Origin: Anthracocystis setariae
Taxonomy: Eukaryota > Basidiomycota > Ustilaginomycetes > Ustilaginales > Ustilaginaceae
Length of the DNA: 64,000 bases
NCBI GenBank assembly: GCA_928724745.1
Contig: CAKMXJ010000006.1
Coordinates: 620,001 to 684,000, forward strand
Reading direction: 5' to 3'
The notes under the pieces were generated by a model. It saw only the letters and a list, made by a program, of their open reading frames with translations. It had not been told where the DNA came from and did not search any database. Positions 43,758-54,200 of this stretch are shown here, in pieces; the stretch's first letter is position 1; every line of letters starts with the position of its first letter. The position numbers and the translations under genes were made by a program.

Positions 43758-44801
43758 CTAATTCTTGCTAGCTGAGGGGACGTTTGTCTTGATGAATTGG
43801 AGGATTTTTGTGAAGCTCTCGACCTTTGCTTGACCGCCTGGGACGTTGAGGACGTTGGGGTGTCTGATATCTGGGATTCTGTTTTCGTAGCTGTGACCTA
43901 CGCCTTTGGCCAAGTAGAAGTCATGTTTGGGGTTGTGTTGGATGAGTTTGTGAGCAAAGTCGGTTTCCTCTTTGCCGAGTGGATCGTGTTGGCACGCGAT
44001 GATGTAGCAGGGCACTTGGTAGCTGTCAATGGGAGCGTGGCCGGGCGAGACTCGTGGGTCTGTTGCGAATTTGAGTTGGGTTTCTTTGTCCCATCCAAGA
44101 AAGGCACCGAAGAAGAAGTTCATTAGCTCGCGCGAGAGGGGAGACATGGGGATTCCAGCAAGTTCACCGTGTTCGTTGGTAGCCTTTTCGGTGATGGGAA
44201 TGGCAGCGTCGATGGGTGGATAGAGCGTGACGCTAGCTTTGATGTGGTCGTATTCGGTATCGGTGATGCCAATGGATTTTGCGACGGAACGTGACGAGAG
44301 CGCCAGTGCAAACTGCGCTCCTGCCGAATGACCCATTACAACCAATTGACCATTGAACCATGGCTGGGCCAGAGTCCACTTGAACGCGGCTACAACGTCG
44401 TAGAGCGGTTCAGGGAAGGGGAATTCAGGAGCCTTGACATAGTCTGCATCGACAACAGTCACGTTGAGCTCCTCCACAAGCCACTGGTTCACATCCGCAT
44501 CCGCACCTAAGCGTTCAACGACATATCCACTGCCATGCCATTTGAGCACCACCGGTCGCGGAGTGGTAGCGTCCAGATGGGGAGGATCAAAGATCTCGAG
44601 CGCCACGTCTCGGGGTGTGGAGGTGGTGAGCGAAGGTGTGGAGGCGATCCGGTGTGGCTTGGCGTTTTGAGGGTGGCTGATGCCGCCGGCGCGAACGAGT
44701 TTAAGGGCAGCGGCTACCTCGGCGGGAGTGGGATTGTGCGGGTTGGGGAGAAGTTGAAACGGAGTCGAGGCGTTGACGACGTTAGCGGCTGAGGTCGACA
44801 T
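43758..44801 (-). CDS. Alpha/beta hydrolase fold-3 esterase/lipase-like
   Basis: The product is 347 aa from the ATG at 44801. The hormone-sensitive-lipase-like oxyanion motif is HGSG (89-92, in LKWHGSGYVV), the nucleophile elbow is GHSAG (157-161, Ser159), and the likely acid and base are Asp273 (CQHDPLG) and His303 (GVGHSYEN). All members of the triad are thus present. No signal peptide or peroxisomal tail is seen, so a cytosolic carboxylesterase or deacetylase-type enzyme is most likely; the substrate is unknown. It is divergent from the Ku70 gene over 678 bp. Confidence 0.85.
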   Translation of the reverse strand: MSTSAANVVNASTPFQLLPNPHNPTPAEVAAALKLVRAGGISHPQNAKPHRIASTPSLTTSTPRDVALEIFDPPHLDATTPRPVVLKWHGSGYVVERLGADADVNQWLVEELNVTVVDADYVKAPEFPFPEPLYDVVAAFKWTLAQPWFNGQLVVMGHSAGAQFALALSSRSVAKSIGITDTEYDHIKASVTLYPPIDAAIPITEKATNEHGELAGIPMSPLSRELMNFFFGAFLGWDKETQLKFATDPRVSPGHAPIDSYQVPCYIIACQHDPLGKEETDFAHKLIQHNPKHDFYLAKGVGHSYENRIPDIRHPNVLNVPGGQAKVESFTKILQFIKTNVPSASKN

Positions 44802-45479
44802 GTTTGGATCCGAAAGAGCTGTAAGAGCAGTGTAGATGAGCTATGGAAAGAGGCGATGGTGAGGAAGAAAGACGTGGAGTTGAAGAGGGTTATTAGAAGG
44901 ACAAGAAGATGTGCGACAAGAGCTGAAAGGAAGGCGTTTGGAGCGACGCAAAGTGACGGGTATACAGTACAGTATCGCCAAGATTTGCGGTCCCCCCACG
45001 TCGCATTATTGCGAGTGCGGGGCAAGTATTGAAGATCATCATATTGTACGCTACTGGTACAGTACAATACACTTTGAGTGTAGGCGTTTGTTGATTGCCG
45101 GCCAATTATGTCCCGAGTTGATTACGCACTTACAGTAGTACTACACTGTAATGCTTAAGTGTTGCAGCAATGAGCAGGCCATGTCGCCGTTTTATGCTCA
45201 CATCGATCCGAACTCTTCCATATTTGAATTGGTTTTGCCAATTTTTTGCTTCTTTACTGTACGTTGTTGAGCCCTAACAATGTAATCGCGCTCGAAAATC
45301 ATTCGCGTCGGCGCTTCGTTTTGCGTGTCACTTATAAATGCCTCCACTTGAACAGTCGGAACAGTCTGAACCCTGAATTTCGTTCACACTCGGTTGCGAT
45401 CCACCACTTCTTCTTCTTCTTTGCCATCTCCCACTTCCATCAAAACAGTCGCGATCAAGACTCATCACTGAAGGCCAAA
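44802..45479. promoter_or_regulatory. Divergent promoter of esterase and Ku70 genes
   Basis: This 678-bp region has TATAAA at 45333-45338, 142 bp upstream of the Ku70 ATG. It has the window's densest group of TACTGTAC-type motifs (44961-44975, 45055-45070, 45131-45150, 45254-45262). Confidence 0.5.
45333..45338 (+). promoter_or_regulatory. TATA box-like site of ku70
   Basis: TATAAA within CACTTATAAATGCC lies 142 bp before the chosen ATG. Its position suits a fungal core promoter. Motif only. Confidence 0.4.
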
Positions 45480-47624
45480 ATGCCAAAGGCCTACTTTGTC
45501 AACAAGCGCGAAGCCGCCCGAGCCTTCAACTCGGATGACGACGATGATGACGACGACGACGATGAGCTCGAGCAGCTCGACCTCGAAGCCACTTTTCAAA
45601 AGGACATGGTTCTCTTCTGCATCGATGCTGGACCCTCAATGCACCGCATCGATACCGTCACCAACACTTCCCCTCTCTACTCCGCTCTTAAGGCCGCTGC
45701 ATCGCTCATGCAAAAGAAACTCATCTCATCGCCGCACGACCATGTCGGCATCCTCCTTTTCAACTGCGCAGAAACCCTCTTCCGCTCAGCCAATCCAGGC
45801 GAATACTACAAGGGCAGCTACGAACTCCAACCTGTTCGCCAAGTCAACGTTCCGGATACGTACAATCTCAAAGCGCTGCTCAACGAGGCCGCCCATGATC
45901 CCAAACATTTGCAAACGATTCTGCCTCCAGCCGAGAAACAGATGCGCATCGATTGGGCGTTGGCGAATGCAGGTGTGGCCATGGTTGCCGCTGCAAATGC
46001 TGGCAGTAAGAGGGTGTTTTGGATCACCGATAATGACGATCCGCATCCCATGGCAATAGATGCCAAGGCGACAAAGGCGAGAAGAGCCTCGCTCGACAAG
46101 ATGTCCGAGTTCAGAAAGATCGGTGTTAGGATCGAGCCTTTCTTCATCAACCCAGAGAACGCTTCTGGTACATCACAGGCTGGAAGCAGTGATTCGACCA
46201 GGCGATTCGAAATCAACAAGTTCTACGCCGATGTATTCGCTCACTACGACGATGACCGCGAGGATGCCGAGGAGAGTTCGTTCCGAGGTCGACTGCCACC
46301 AGGGTTCGCAAGCACCGCTGCCGAACAGTTAAGGGGACAAGAAGCTAAGCGCACTCTCTGGGATAGTGCAGTCCGCTTTCAGGAGCTCGAAGATGATATC
46401 GCCACCAGAGAGACACCCAAGCGAGTGGTATTCAACATTCGATTCGAACTGGCTGCACTTGAACCGCCAGCACCGCAGCAAGGTGATGGCCAACAGGACG
46501 ACCGGCTACCACAGGCAAGAACCAAAGGTCGCAAATGGCAGATTGGCATCAAGGGGTATAGTCTCGTGTCCAAGACAACCAAAGGCAACCCAGTCAAAGT
46601 GATTGTCGACGACGACTGCGGTGAGCTGAAGGAGGTCGTCACACATCAGCACTACATCGATGCCAACACTGGCAAGCCATTGTCGAAAGAGCAAGTGATT
46701 CCGGCATTCCAGTTCGGTCCTTCCTCGACTTTGCGTGGTCAGGTGACGTTCACACCGCAAGAGCTGAAAGCCATCAAGAGCTTCGGTATGCTTCCCTGTC
46801 TCAAGCTCATTGGCTTTCGAGATCGGGATGACTTGTTGAGGTTCGAATGGAATGTCAAGCATGCCTACTTTATCTATCCCTCGGATCTCGAGTGGAAGGG
46901 GAGTAGGAAGACGTTTGGCGCGCTGCTCAAGTCGATGGTCAGCAAGAACAAGGTTGGTCTTGGGCTGTTTATGCCTCGACAGAATGTCGTGCCGGTCTTT
47001 GTTGCCATCGTGCCTCAGGAGGAAGAAGTGACGGAGGAGGGTCAACAAGCGGTTGCACCGGGAATGCACATCATCACGCTCCCCTTTGCAGATGATGTTC
47101 GGGACATCCCCACCAACCTTGTGCACACTGAGAATGCCAACGACGACCAAGTGGACAAGATGGTCGCCATCATCGAAAGGTATCAAAAACGCCAACCTTT
47201 CAACCCAGATCACTATCCGAATCCAGCGTTGAATCATCACTACTCGGTTCTCATGGCGACCGCATTTCAAGAGCCCTTGCCCGACACTCGCACCGATCTC
47301 ACCATTCCGCAGTATGCCACGATCAAAAAGCGAACCGCCCATCTCATTCAGGATTGGCATGCAGAGATCGACAAAGACCCGCGTCTCTCCGTAGTGGTAG
47401 CGAGCAGCAGCAGCAGCAAGAAGGTGGACAGGTCCGGCAAGCCGACGAGTTTCCAAGATGATGCCGAGATCATGCGATTGTGGGAGCAGGGCAAGTTGAG
47501 TGCGTATACTGTGGAAGAACTCAAGTCGGCATGCGAGTTTTATAGGTTGGACAAGAAGGGGAGGAAGACGGATCTGTTGGTTAGGATCGATGCGCATATT
47601 CGCAAGTCGAGGCGGTCGTCGTAG
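45480..47624 (+). CDS. ku70: Ku70 DNA end-binding protein
   Basis: The product is 714 aa from the ATG at 45480 (MPKAYFVNKREAA). An acidic Asp run comes early (about 20-30). The vWA-like domain runs about 40-260 (DMVLFCIDAGPSMHRI, then DHVGILLFNCAETLF and RVFWITDNDDPHP), then the Ku core beta-barrel, the C-terminal arm, and a SAP domain in the last 54 residues (GKLSAYTVEELKSACEFYRLDKKGRKTDLLVRI). The C-terminal SAP domain marks Ku70 rather than Ku80. Ku70/80 rings DNA ends for non-homologous end joining and acts at telomeres. There is no intron. It is convergent with the SDR gene; a hexanucleotide repeat separates them. Confidence 0.96.
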   Translation: MPKAYFVNKREAARAFNSDDDDDDDDDDELEQLDLEATFQKDMVLFCIDAGPSMHRIDTVTNTSPLYSALKAAASLMQKKLISSPHDHVGILLFNCAETLFRSANPGEYYKGSYELQPVRQVNVPDTYNLKALLNEAAHDPKHLQTILPPAEKQMRIDWALANAGVAMVAAANAGSKRVFWITDNDDPHPMAIDAKATKARRASLDKMSEFRKIGVRIEPFFINPENASGTSQAGSSDSTRRFEINKFYADVFAHYDDDREDAEESSFRGRLPPGFASTAAEQLRGQEAKRTLWDSAVRFQELEDDIATRETPKRVVFNIRFELAALEPPAPQQGDGQQDDRLPQARTKGRKWQIGIKGYSLVSKTTKGNPVKVIVDDDCGELKEVVTHQHYIDANTGKPLSKEQVIPAFQFGPSSTLRGQVTFTPQELKAIKSFGMLPCLKLIGFRDRDDLLRFEWNVKHAYFIYPSDLEWKGSRKTFGALLKSMVSKNKVGLGLFMPRQNVVPVFVAIVPQEEEVTEEGQQAVAPGMHIITLPFADDVRDIPTNLVHTENANDDQVDKMVAIIERYQKRQPFNPDHYPNPALNHHYSVLMATAFQEPLPDTRTDLTIPQYATIKKRTAHLIQDWHAEIDKDPRLSVVVASSSSSKKVDRSGKPTSFQDDAEIMRLWEQGKLSAYTVEELKSACEFYRLDKKGRKTDLLVRIDAHIRKSRRSS

Positions 47625-47718
47625 TAGTCATGTTCTACCGTTTCAGATGTAAGCTTGACATATTCTAGCCGCTTTAGATGGGCACGGTGATCGTGAGAGA
47701 CAAAGTTCTCATCGGGTA

Positions 47719-47866
47719 TGTGTGTGTGTGTGTGTGTGTGAGTGTGAGTGTGAGTGTGAGTGTGAGTGTGAGTGTGAGTGTGAGTGTGAGTGTGAGTGTG
47801 AGTGTGAGTGTGAGTGTGAGTGTGAGTGTGAGTGTGAGTGTGAGTGTGAGTGTGAGTGTGAGTGTG
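47719..47866 (+). repeat. (TG)n plus (AGTGTG)21 tandem repeat
   Basis: A (TG)11 run at 47719-47740 is followed by about 21 uninterrupted copies of AGTGTG at 47741-47866. The array ends one base before the stop codon of the SDR gene, so it forms the start of that gene's 3' UTR (as CACACT repeats) and lies in the convergent gap after ku70. Confidence 0.9.
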
Positions 47867-47867
47867 T

Positions 47868-48776
47868 TTAGAGACGCGAGCCGGTGATGATGCTGCTCAA
47901 GCTCTGAGGATCCAGACTGGTGGTTGGATAGGGTAGCATGGGTCCTTGAACGTGCCAGGCGCCTCCATCTACGACCATCTGCGTACCGGTGACGTAGGTA
48001 GCAGCCTCACTGAACAGGTAGACGCTTGCTGCTGCGATATCGGATTTCTTACCCATCCTCTGCATGGGGATGGCGTCTGCAACTAAGTCACCGGCGCCCT
48101 TGGGTGCAAGTCTGTCCATGCCCTCGGTATCTGCTATGGGTCCTGGCGCGATGACGTTGCTGCGCACGCCGAGGGGACCCATCTCGACCGCAAGCACACG
48201 ACTCAGCGCATCCACTCCCGCCTTAGCCGCACTCGGATGACTCTGGTACGGAAGTCCAAAGTAGTGCAGCGTGGCACTGACAAAGATGTAACTGCCTTTG
48301 TTCTTGGTGATCTCTTCCAGTGTGGCTTTGACCGTGTTGTAGCTGCCGATCAGGTCGATGTCGATGACGGTTTTGAAGCCCTTTTCGGTGTTCTGCTCGA
48401 TCGAGGCTAGCCAGTTGGCAGCCGATCCTGCGATGACAAAGTCGATCCTGCCGAACTGTTCGACCGTGTTTCGTACGGCTTGCTTGAGTTGGTCGGGTTC
48501 GCGAACGTCGGCGGGACAGGCGAGACATTGCTGTCCTGTAGCTTCGCTGAGCTCCTTGGAAGCACGTGCGAGACGATCAGCCTTGCGACCGAGAATCGCA
48601 GCATTGGCACCGAACGACATGATGGTCTTGGTCATTTCGTAGCAGATTCCAGATCCACCGCCGGTGCAGAAGAGAACCTTGCCCTTGAAGATGTCCGGCC
48701 TAAAGATCTTGTGCGGATCGGCAGCGGGCAGAATCACTGCGGGCCTGGAAGTGTCTCGGTCGTCAGATCCCGCCAT
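47868..48776 (-). CDS. sps19: Peroxisomal 2,4-dienoyl-CoA reductase-like SDR
   Basis: The product is 302 aa from the ATG at 48776 (MAGSDDRDTSRP); the frame is open for 125 codons upstream but those show no protein character. The short-chain dehydrogenase fold has TGGGSGI (38-44) for NADP(H), DVREPDQL, the FVSATLHYFGLPYQSHPSAAKAG active region and the GPIADTEGMDRL loop. The usual YxxxK tyrosine is Pro here (PSAAK), as expected for the dienoyl-CoA reductase branch, which does not use the classical tyrosine. The last three residues are SRL, a PTS1-type signal. The predicted role is reduction of 2,4-dienoyl-CoA during peroxisomal beta-oxidation of polyunsaturated fatty acids. It is divergent from the eL39 gene. 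Confidence 0.87.
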   Translation of the reverse strand: MAGSDDRDTSRPAVILPAADPHKIFRPDIFKGKVLFCTGGGSGICYEMTKTIMSFGANAAILGRKADRLARASKELSEATGQQCLACPADVREPDQLKQAVRNTVEQFGRIDFVIAGSAANWLASIEQNTEKGFKTVIDIDLIGSYNTVKATLEEITKNKGSYIFVSATLHYFGLPYQSHPSAAKAGVDALSRVLAVEMGPLGVRSNVIAPGPIADTEGMDRLAPKGAGDLVADAIPMQRMGKKSDIAAASVYLFSEAATYVTGTQMVVDGGAWHVQGPMLPYPTTSLDPQSLSSIITGSRL

Positions 48777-49572
48777 CTTGTCTGCAGTTTCTTGTGCGAT
48801 TTGTTTGAACTTGGTTAGGAGAGCTTTGGAGAGGCTGGCAGACGAATGTGACAGACAGAAAAGCAAACAAGGAGTAGGAAGTGGCTTGTTTGAACGATAC
48901 GAGTGTGTGGGGCAAGGGAGTTGTTCAGAGTGTGCAAGGTGCGGTAAAGTGTGGGGCCCAACTTGCAAGTCGGAACCCGGTCCAGTGGCTTCACCGGTTG
49001 TTGGGTTGCCTTGAGCGTTTTTGAAAGGCGCGCTTACGTGTTTCTGCAGAGTGAAAGCTTTCAGCCTTCTTGGCACTTGGCACTTGATTTTGTAGGATCG
49101 CGGAAATGATTTACTATGTGAGATCAACAGGTAGTGACACAAATAAATCAATCAAAATTCATCTCCGAGACCTCACAGAGAAAAAGACCAAAAAAAGTTC
49201 GAGTTGGCCAGCTCACGTGCCGCCTCAACCTCGGCCGAGGATGTTGTCGGCGAACCACCGCTAAAATCGCAAAGAGTGCCGAATTCTGCCTGGGTTTTTT
49301 CTCTTCTGGCTGGAGAGCAGCGATGGCCATCCTCTTTGGAAGCGCGGTTCGGATTATCATTCGCCGCAGAGCCAAGTAAAGTCAACTCAGTCGGCACCAG
49401 CAAGTGGAATCCGGAAGCTGTGCCAAACTGGCAATTCCAAGGCTTGTGGGCTGCAATCGCAATTCAAGTGCAACTCAGCTCGAACCAGGATGAGCCCTAG
49501 AGTGTAGATTGTCATCCACGCTTCTACTACTTCCATCTTCACCTTTACCGTACCTCAATCGTATTCGTAAAG
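48777..49572. promoter_or_regulatory. Divergent promoter of SDR and eL39 genes
   Basis: This 796-bp region holds a CACGTG box at 49214-49219 and a perfect 12-bp palindrome CCTCGGCCGAGG at 49229-49240. The 80 bp before 49573 are pyrimidine-rich, as expected for a ribosomal-protein gene leader. Confidence 0.45.
49229..49240. promoter_or_regulatory. CCTCGGCCGAGG palindrome
   Basis: Two inverted CCTCGG half-sites abut exactly. CCTCGG is the core bound by FarA/FarB (Ctf1) fatty-acid regulators in ascomycetes. It lies about 450 bp upstream of a predicted beta-oxidation gene. Whether basidiomycetes use such a factor here is unknown. Confidence 0.35.
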
Positions 49573-50884
49573 ATGCCGTCTCAAAAGACTTTCCGAACTA
49601 AGGTCAAGCTCGCCAAGGCGCAGAAGCAGAACCGGTACGTATCCCGCCGTCGACAACACACGCACAACAAACAGCATCAGCATGAAGCAGTACAGAAGCA
49701 GAAGCAGTAAAGCAGCAGCCACCGCACAAAGGGATAGAATTTGTACGATGGCATTTACACGACTCAACATGGAGGATTGACGAAAGGATCGAACGATGAA
49801 CGATAAACACTGGTTATAGGAAGAAAGCAGACGTCGAATGAAAGGTTAAAGGACCCATACCCAAGGGAGCATGACGTGGACAATCCCATCCCATTGATGA
49901 CACAGATCACATCGGCATCCGCAGCACACGTTTTCGACAGAGTCCATACTCCGGGCCTACCAACCATCAGCCTGGGAACAAGCAACAACGCAACAACAGA
50001 GACTGCATCCAGTGTCCTAATCAGCTGAATCATCGCTCGCATAGCTGTGCGGCTCATCTAAGCAACACGAATACGGCACGCTGCTATTGCATCTCATCAC
50101 CAGCGTCCTTCCACCGACATTGAGACATAGTTGGACACCAAGGATTGATCGGTCTTGAGTCAAACGACTCGACAAATCGGCGGATGTTCACAGCAAATGT
50201 GGTGGCGTAGGGGAACGGAGACATGCTTTGTCATGGTCGATCAGTCCGTTCTGTTCGAGGTTACCTGGAGCAATAACATCATCTGTTCGACATGTCGATC
50301 CGCATCTTGCTCTCTTTTCCGTCACTGCCGCTGCATCATCGACACTACGGACACCTCCTCGCTGCTTCCTTGTCAGATGACTTCGATGACACAGAATGCA
50401 AGCGCGCCTCTGTCCCTTGGAGTCGCCCCCTGCGTAATTGGCATCCTGCGCCACTGTACCTGTCCGAATCTTGGCTCGTCGCGTTCCAATCTTCCAACGC
50501 ACCTGCAAACATTGCCAGCATCCTTGCTCCACTGTCGCTCGACCCTCACCAGTCGTTTTCTCGACCCACCTTGGTCACCAAAATCGACCGCCATCCTAAG
50601 CAGCTGCGAAACTTGACCTCCAGGCAAACAGATTTCTCGCACCCCTTACGCTGCAACGCACCACATCTCGACCCTGCAACTGCCTCTCTGCTTCTTCTGA
50701 TTGCCCCCCCAACTACAATGTCCCAACGAGCCAATCTCATACTGATCCTCACCCATACATTCCCATCTTCTCACCTTGCCTACCCCACAGACCCATCCCT
50801 AACTGGTTCCGCATGAAGGCCGACAACAAGATCCAGTACAACGCCAAGCGTCGTCACTGGCGCCGAACCAAGCTCAACATCTAA
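49573..50884 (+). CDS. rpl39: 60S ribosomal protein eL39, spliced
   Basis: Exon 1 is 49573-49634 ([20 protein letters not shown] plus two bases of Arg) and exon 2 is 50791-50884 ([20 protein letters not shown], then [10 protein letters not shown] and TAA), giving 51 aa, the exact family length. The intron (49635-50790, gtacgt...taccccacag) is 1156 nt, far longer than the other short introns here. eL39 lines the polypeptide exit tunnel of the large ribosomal subunit. Too short per exon to be seen as an open frame, it was found by its sequence. I looked for a snoRNA in the intron and found no convincing box C/D pair. Confidence 0.95.
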
Positions 50885-50887
50885 AAA

Positions 50888-50939
<52 letters not shown>

Positions 50940-51294
50940 AAGATGTTCCCCATCTTTCCCTTCGCTTTGGTTGCGCACACTTTTTTGTACATCATTCTCT
51001 CATGATACATCCCCCTTCCCCCCACCCCCCACAAACTCACACACTCTTACCACATTCAAAATAATGAACACCGTTTCATCTTTCCCAGCACACTCCAAAA
51101 AAAAACAAAAACAAGAAAGCCTACCCCTGTAAAGCTTGCGCAAGAGGAGGTTCGTGTCCAATTCAGGAGCTCGAGTTGGGCAGTTTCCTCAACACACACA
51201 CACACACATGCAGTTGGCCTGGTCATGGTTAGCATTGATGGCGTTGGATCCAGTGCGGGATTATCAAGTGATTGTTCAAGGGGGTGGGGCAGTT
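50885..51294. other. Convergent spacer with AC microsatellites
   Basis: This 410-bp gap between eL39 and the acetyltransferase gene has an (AC)n array at about 50889-50937 starting a few bases after the eL39 stop, and a second short one near 51192-51208. The rest is A/C-rich 3' UTR-like sequence with no gene. Confidence 0.6.
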
Positions 51295-54200
51295 CTAGAC
51301 ATTCAAGACGCCGTCGAATCTCTGGAGGATCCAAGCGTCTGTGCCTCCGCGTTTGGTCCTCTCTTTTGTGGCGATGCGCACGTCTCCTCTATAAAACCCC
51401 CTCTTGACCGCCTTGGAGTCGTCCCGAGGTACAGAGAAGCCGTGTGCTCGATACAAAGCCATGGCGTGCACGTTGGACGGGTGAACCTCGAGGTAGGTGC
51501 GAGCGAGGAATTTGCCCATCACTGGCGTTGGAGCACGCAAGTCAGTGAGCGTACGGCTTGAACCGCCAAGCGCTTTGAGATATGGCGAGCGCGTCATGTC
51601 GCTCGAGCTCGCCATGGAACGAGGATCGGGTAGAGCGGATTCGTCGATGAACTTGGGACTCAACGGCGTGATGCTTGGGATCTTTCGACCTGGTGGCCGA
51701 GACCGCAGTCGCATCGCCATCAACCTCGCCTTGGACATGCACTCGGCGTGAAGAGCCGTGAGAAGTTTCGCACCCAATCCTTGACCCCTCTCTTCCGGCG
51801 CTGTTGCCAACGTCAACAGGTGGATGTCGATCAAGCTGCTCGCATCTTCGCCTCCATCTTGCTCTTTCGGTGCACCAAAGAGGTGATCCTCACTTGCAGC
51901 CGTCACCACAGTCAATTGCGCCGAGACTACCCCGAGGATCGTCTCCGTCTCGACGCCACTCTTTGGGGGAAGTGAGAGAACCCTCTTGACTGGAGCAGCC
52001 TCAGTGTCAGTCGGGCCCGGCAAGTCAGGTATCGAGGGTTTCAGCCAAGGGTGCCCCCGCTCAGCAAACATGTCGGTGAAAACCGAAGTGGCAGGAGTGT
52101 TGTTGATGCGGCCTTTGGCGTCTCGCGGATTGATCATGCGGGTTTGCGGTGCCGCCGGGACTACGCCGCCAGGCGTAGAAAAGAGGGACTGGGCGCCATA
52201 GGCGGGCGAGGAGGATAGAGAGGATCCAGCCGATGCTGCATCTTCAGCGTCGTTCAGGTGGAGAGACTTTAGCTCGGAACCCGAACCCTGGTCGAAGGAT
52301 GAGGAGTGGGCGCCGGAGGGAGAGACTGAGTGAGGCGAGATCGCAGCACCATTGAGGCGCGAGAGGCGAGGCAAAGGTGCCGTAGGTTCAGGGATAGGCT
52401 TGGCTACGGCAACGAGACACACGTGCCTGTCGTCCACGAGAAGACGCAGCAGGAAAGATGCCGTGGAAGCATAGGTTTCTCCGTGGTCAGGAGACTGTCA
52501 GAGCGCAAGAATGTAAGATCAATGGCCAGTGTCAATCAACACCATACTCGTGATTAGCCGTACTTGAGATGGTCCCTAGATTCACGGCGAAGCGCATTCG
52601 ATTGAAAGTCGAGAGAACCAAGTCTATGCCACGCCATGATCTTTGCGGCGATATCGCCGCAAAAGGTCTCCAGAGCACCAATGGTGGTCATGGCCAGCGG
52701 GGGTCGGAAAACACTTCTTAGGAATGCGGGGTACAGCAGAAGCTTTATTGGTACCGTCGTGCCAACGTCAAGTCTTTGCGGAGCAGCAAGAAAGCCGGGC
52801 GGCAATGTGATGACCGGCAACCCCAACAAGATTTCCGAGGCTGTGTTTGGATTGTTCGGGAAAAAGCCAACGCTGAACCCATGCAACCACTCTCGCAAGC
52901 AGGGTTGACCGGTCTATGGCAGTGGCAATCAAGCCTTGGTCAAGGTCCCCTTCTGGTAGCGCAAGACAAGGGGTGCGAACCCGGACCGCGCCCTCCGATT
53001 GCCGGCAATGTTGGATGGCCGTGCACCCCTGATCCAACAAGAAAATTGACGGGAAATGAAACAACGAACGTGCCAAAATGATCAAAGAAAATGTAGGGCT
53101 GACTGGCGAGCTAGCTAGCTGAGCTCTCTTTCCATGGATCAAGAGATCAGAAGCTGATAAGATCTCGGCGTGATCCACAAAGAAAAGCATAGCCTCGATC
53201 AAGAAACTATGACAATGATCCAAATCTCGCCGAAGATCGAGCGAAGACCGACCAAGCAGCGCCAACGAGCTTTAATCGATGGTTCATGCGCCTCTGCTCT
53301 GCCATTTCGCCGACAGTTCGGTGCGTCCACCTAAGGGCGAGTGGAAGCAGTTGAGCAACAAGGTAGAAAACGTATGCTCCGAACCGTGCTTCTTGGCTCT
53401 GCCGCTTTCCCCTGTACGACAGGTCAACGTGGACATCGTTGGGCAAACCAAACGATGTACCAAGTAGAGCTTACTCTGACTCGCATCGCCGTGCGGTCAA
53501 GTATGGCCGACGTGCGGGGTAGCTGTGTTAGCGGCCGACCAAGCGACCGGCCAACTCGATATGAAGCAAGTCGTACCACATATAGCGGAACAGCCATAAT
53601 AGTGATGGGGCGTTGGCGACCATCTGCTTGCCTGCATAAAATCACTACAAACTAGTTGGAAAGAGACTCCAATTTCGCGGATGCGGACCGGAAGCTGACC
53701 GACGCTGCCACTCTTCCACCGCCGCCATGTCACCCGTGCTGCACTCGGTGATCTCATCAAAGGTCCCACCTTGTGCAACAATGCTCGGCGATGCAAGTAA
53801 GCTTTGACAGTGCGCCGGAACATCTCTTCGACTACCGAAGCGTTTTCCGAGGTCCCTTTCCCTTTTTCATAATTTCCACACTGATCAGATTGTGTCGATT
53901 TGCTTGCTTTCATGAGTGGAAGCATGTAAATGAGGCGCAGCATCGACAGATTGGAATGCGAGCCGGAAACGAAAAAAAGAGGAACGAGACTATCGCAGCT
54001 GTGCGAGAATCTCGAAGGTGTCAAGTCACAGAAGCAGCAAAGCCTCGGAAAAGCCGCCGTAATGGCAAAATCGGCGAACATCCGCAGGATGAAGACAAAG
54101 CGTTCTGACCGCAGCATGCGTAGCCTCTGCTGGGTGGAGCATCCGCGAGACGGTCGCAGCTGAGCTGGTACGGTAGCGCTGTGCTTGGGCTGCTATGTGT

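Noticed and set aside
47741..47866. Tandem array considered as CRISPR-like
   Set aside because: The units are 6 bp with no spacers, in a eukaryotic genome; it is a simple satellite.
49895..50028. Candidate box C/D snoRNA in the eL39 intron (TGATGA...CTGA)
   Set aside because: Box C lacks the preceding purine, the boxes are about 130 nt apart and no terminal stem was found.
52970..53029. tRNA-like 7-bp acceptor pairing (GGGGTGC...GCACCCC)
   Set aside because: The span is 60 nt, with no fitting T-arm, D-arm or anticodon loop, so it is only an inverted repeat.
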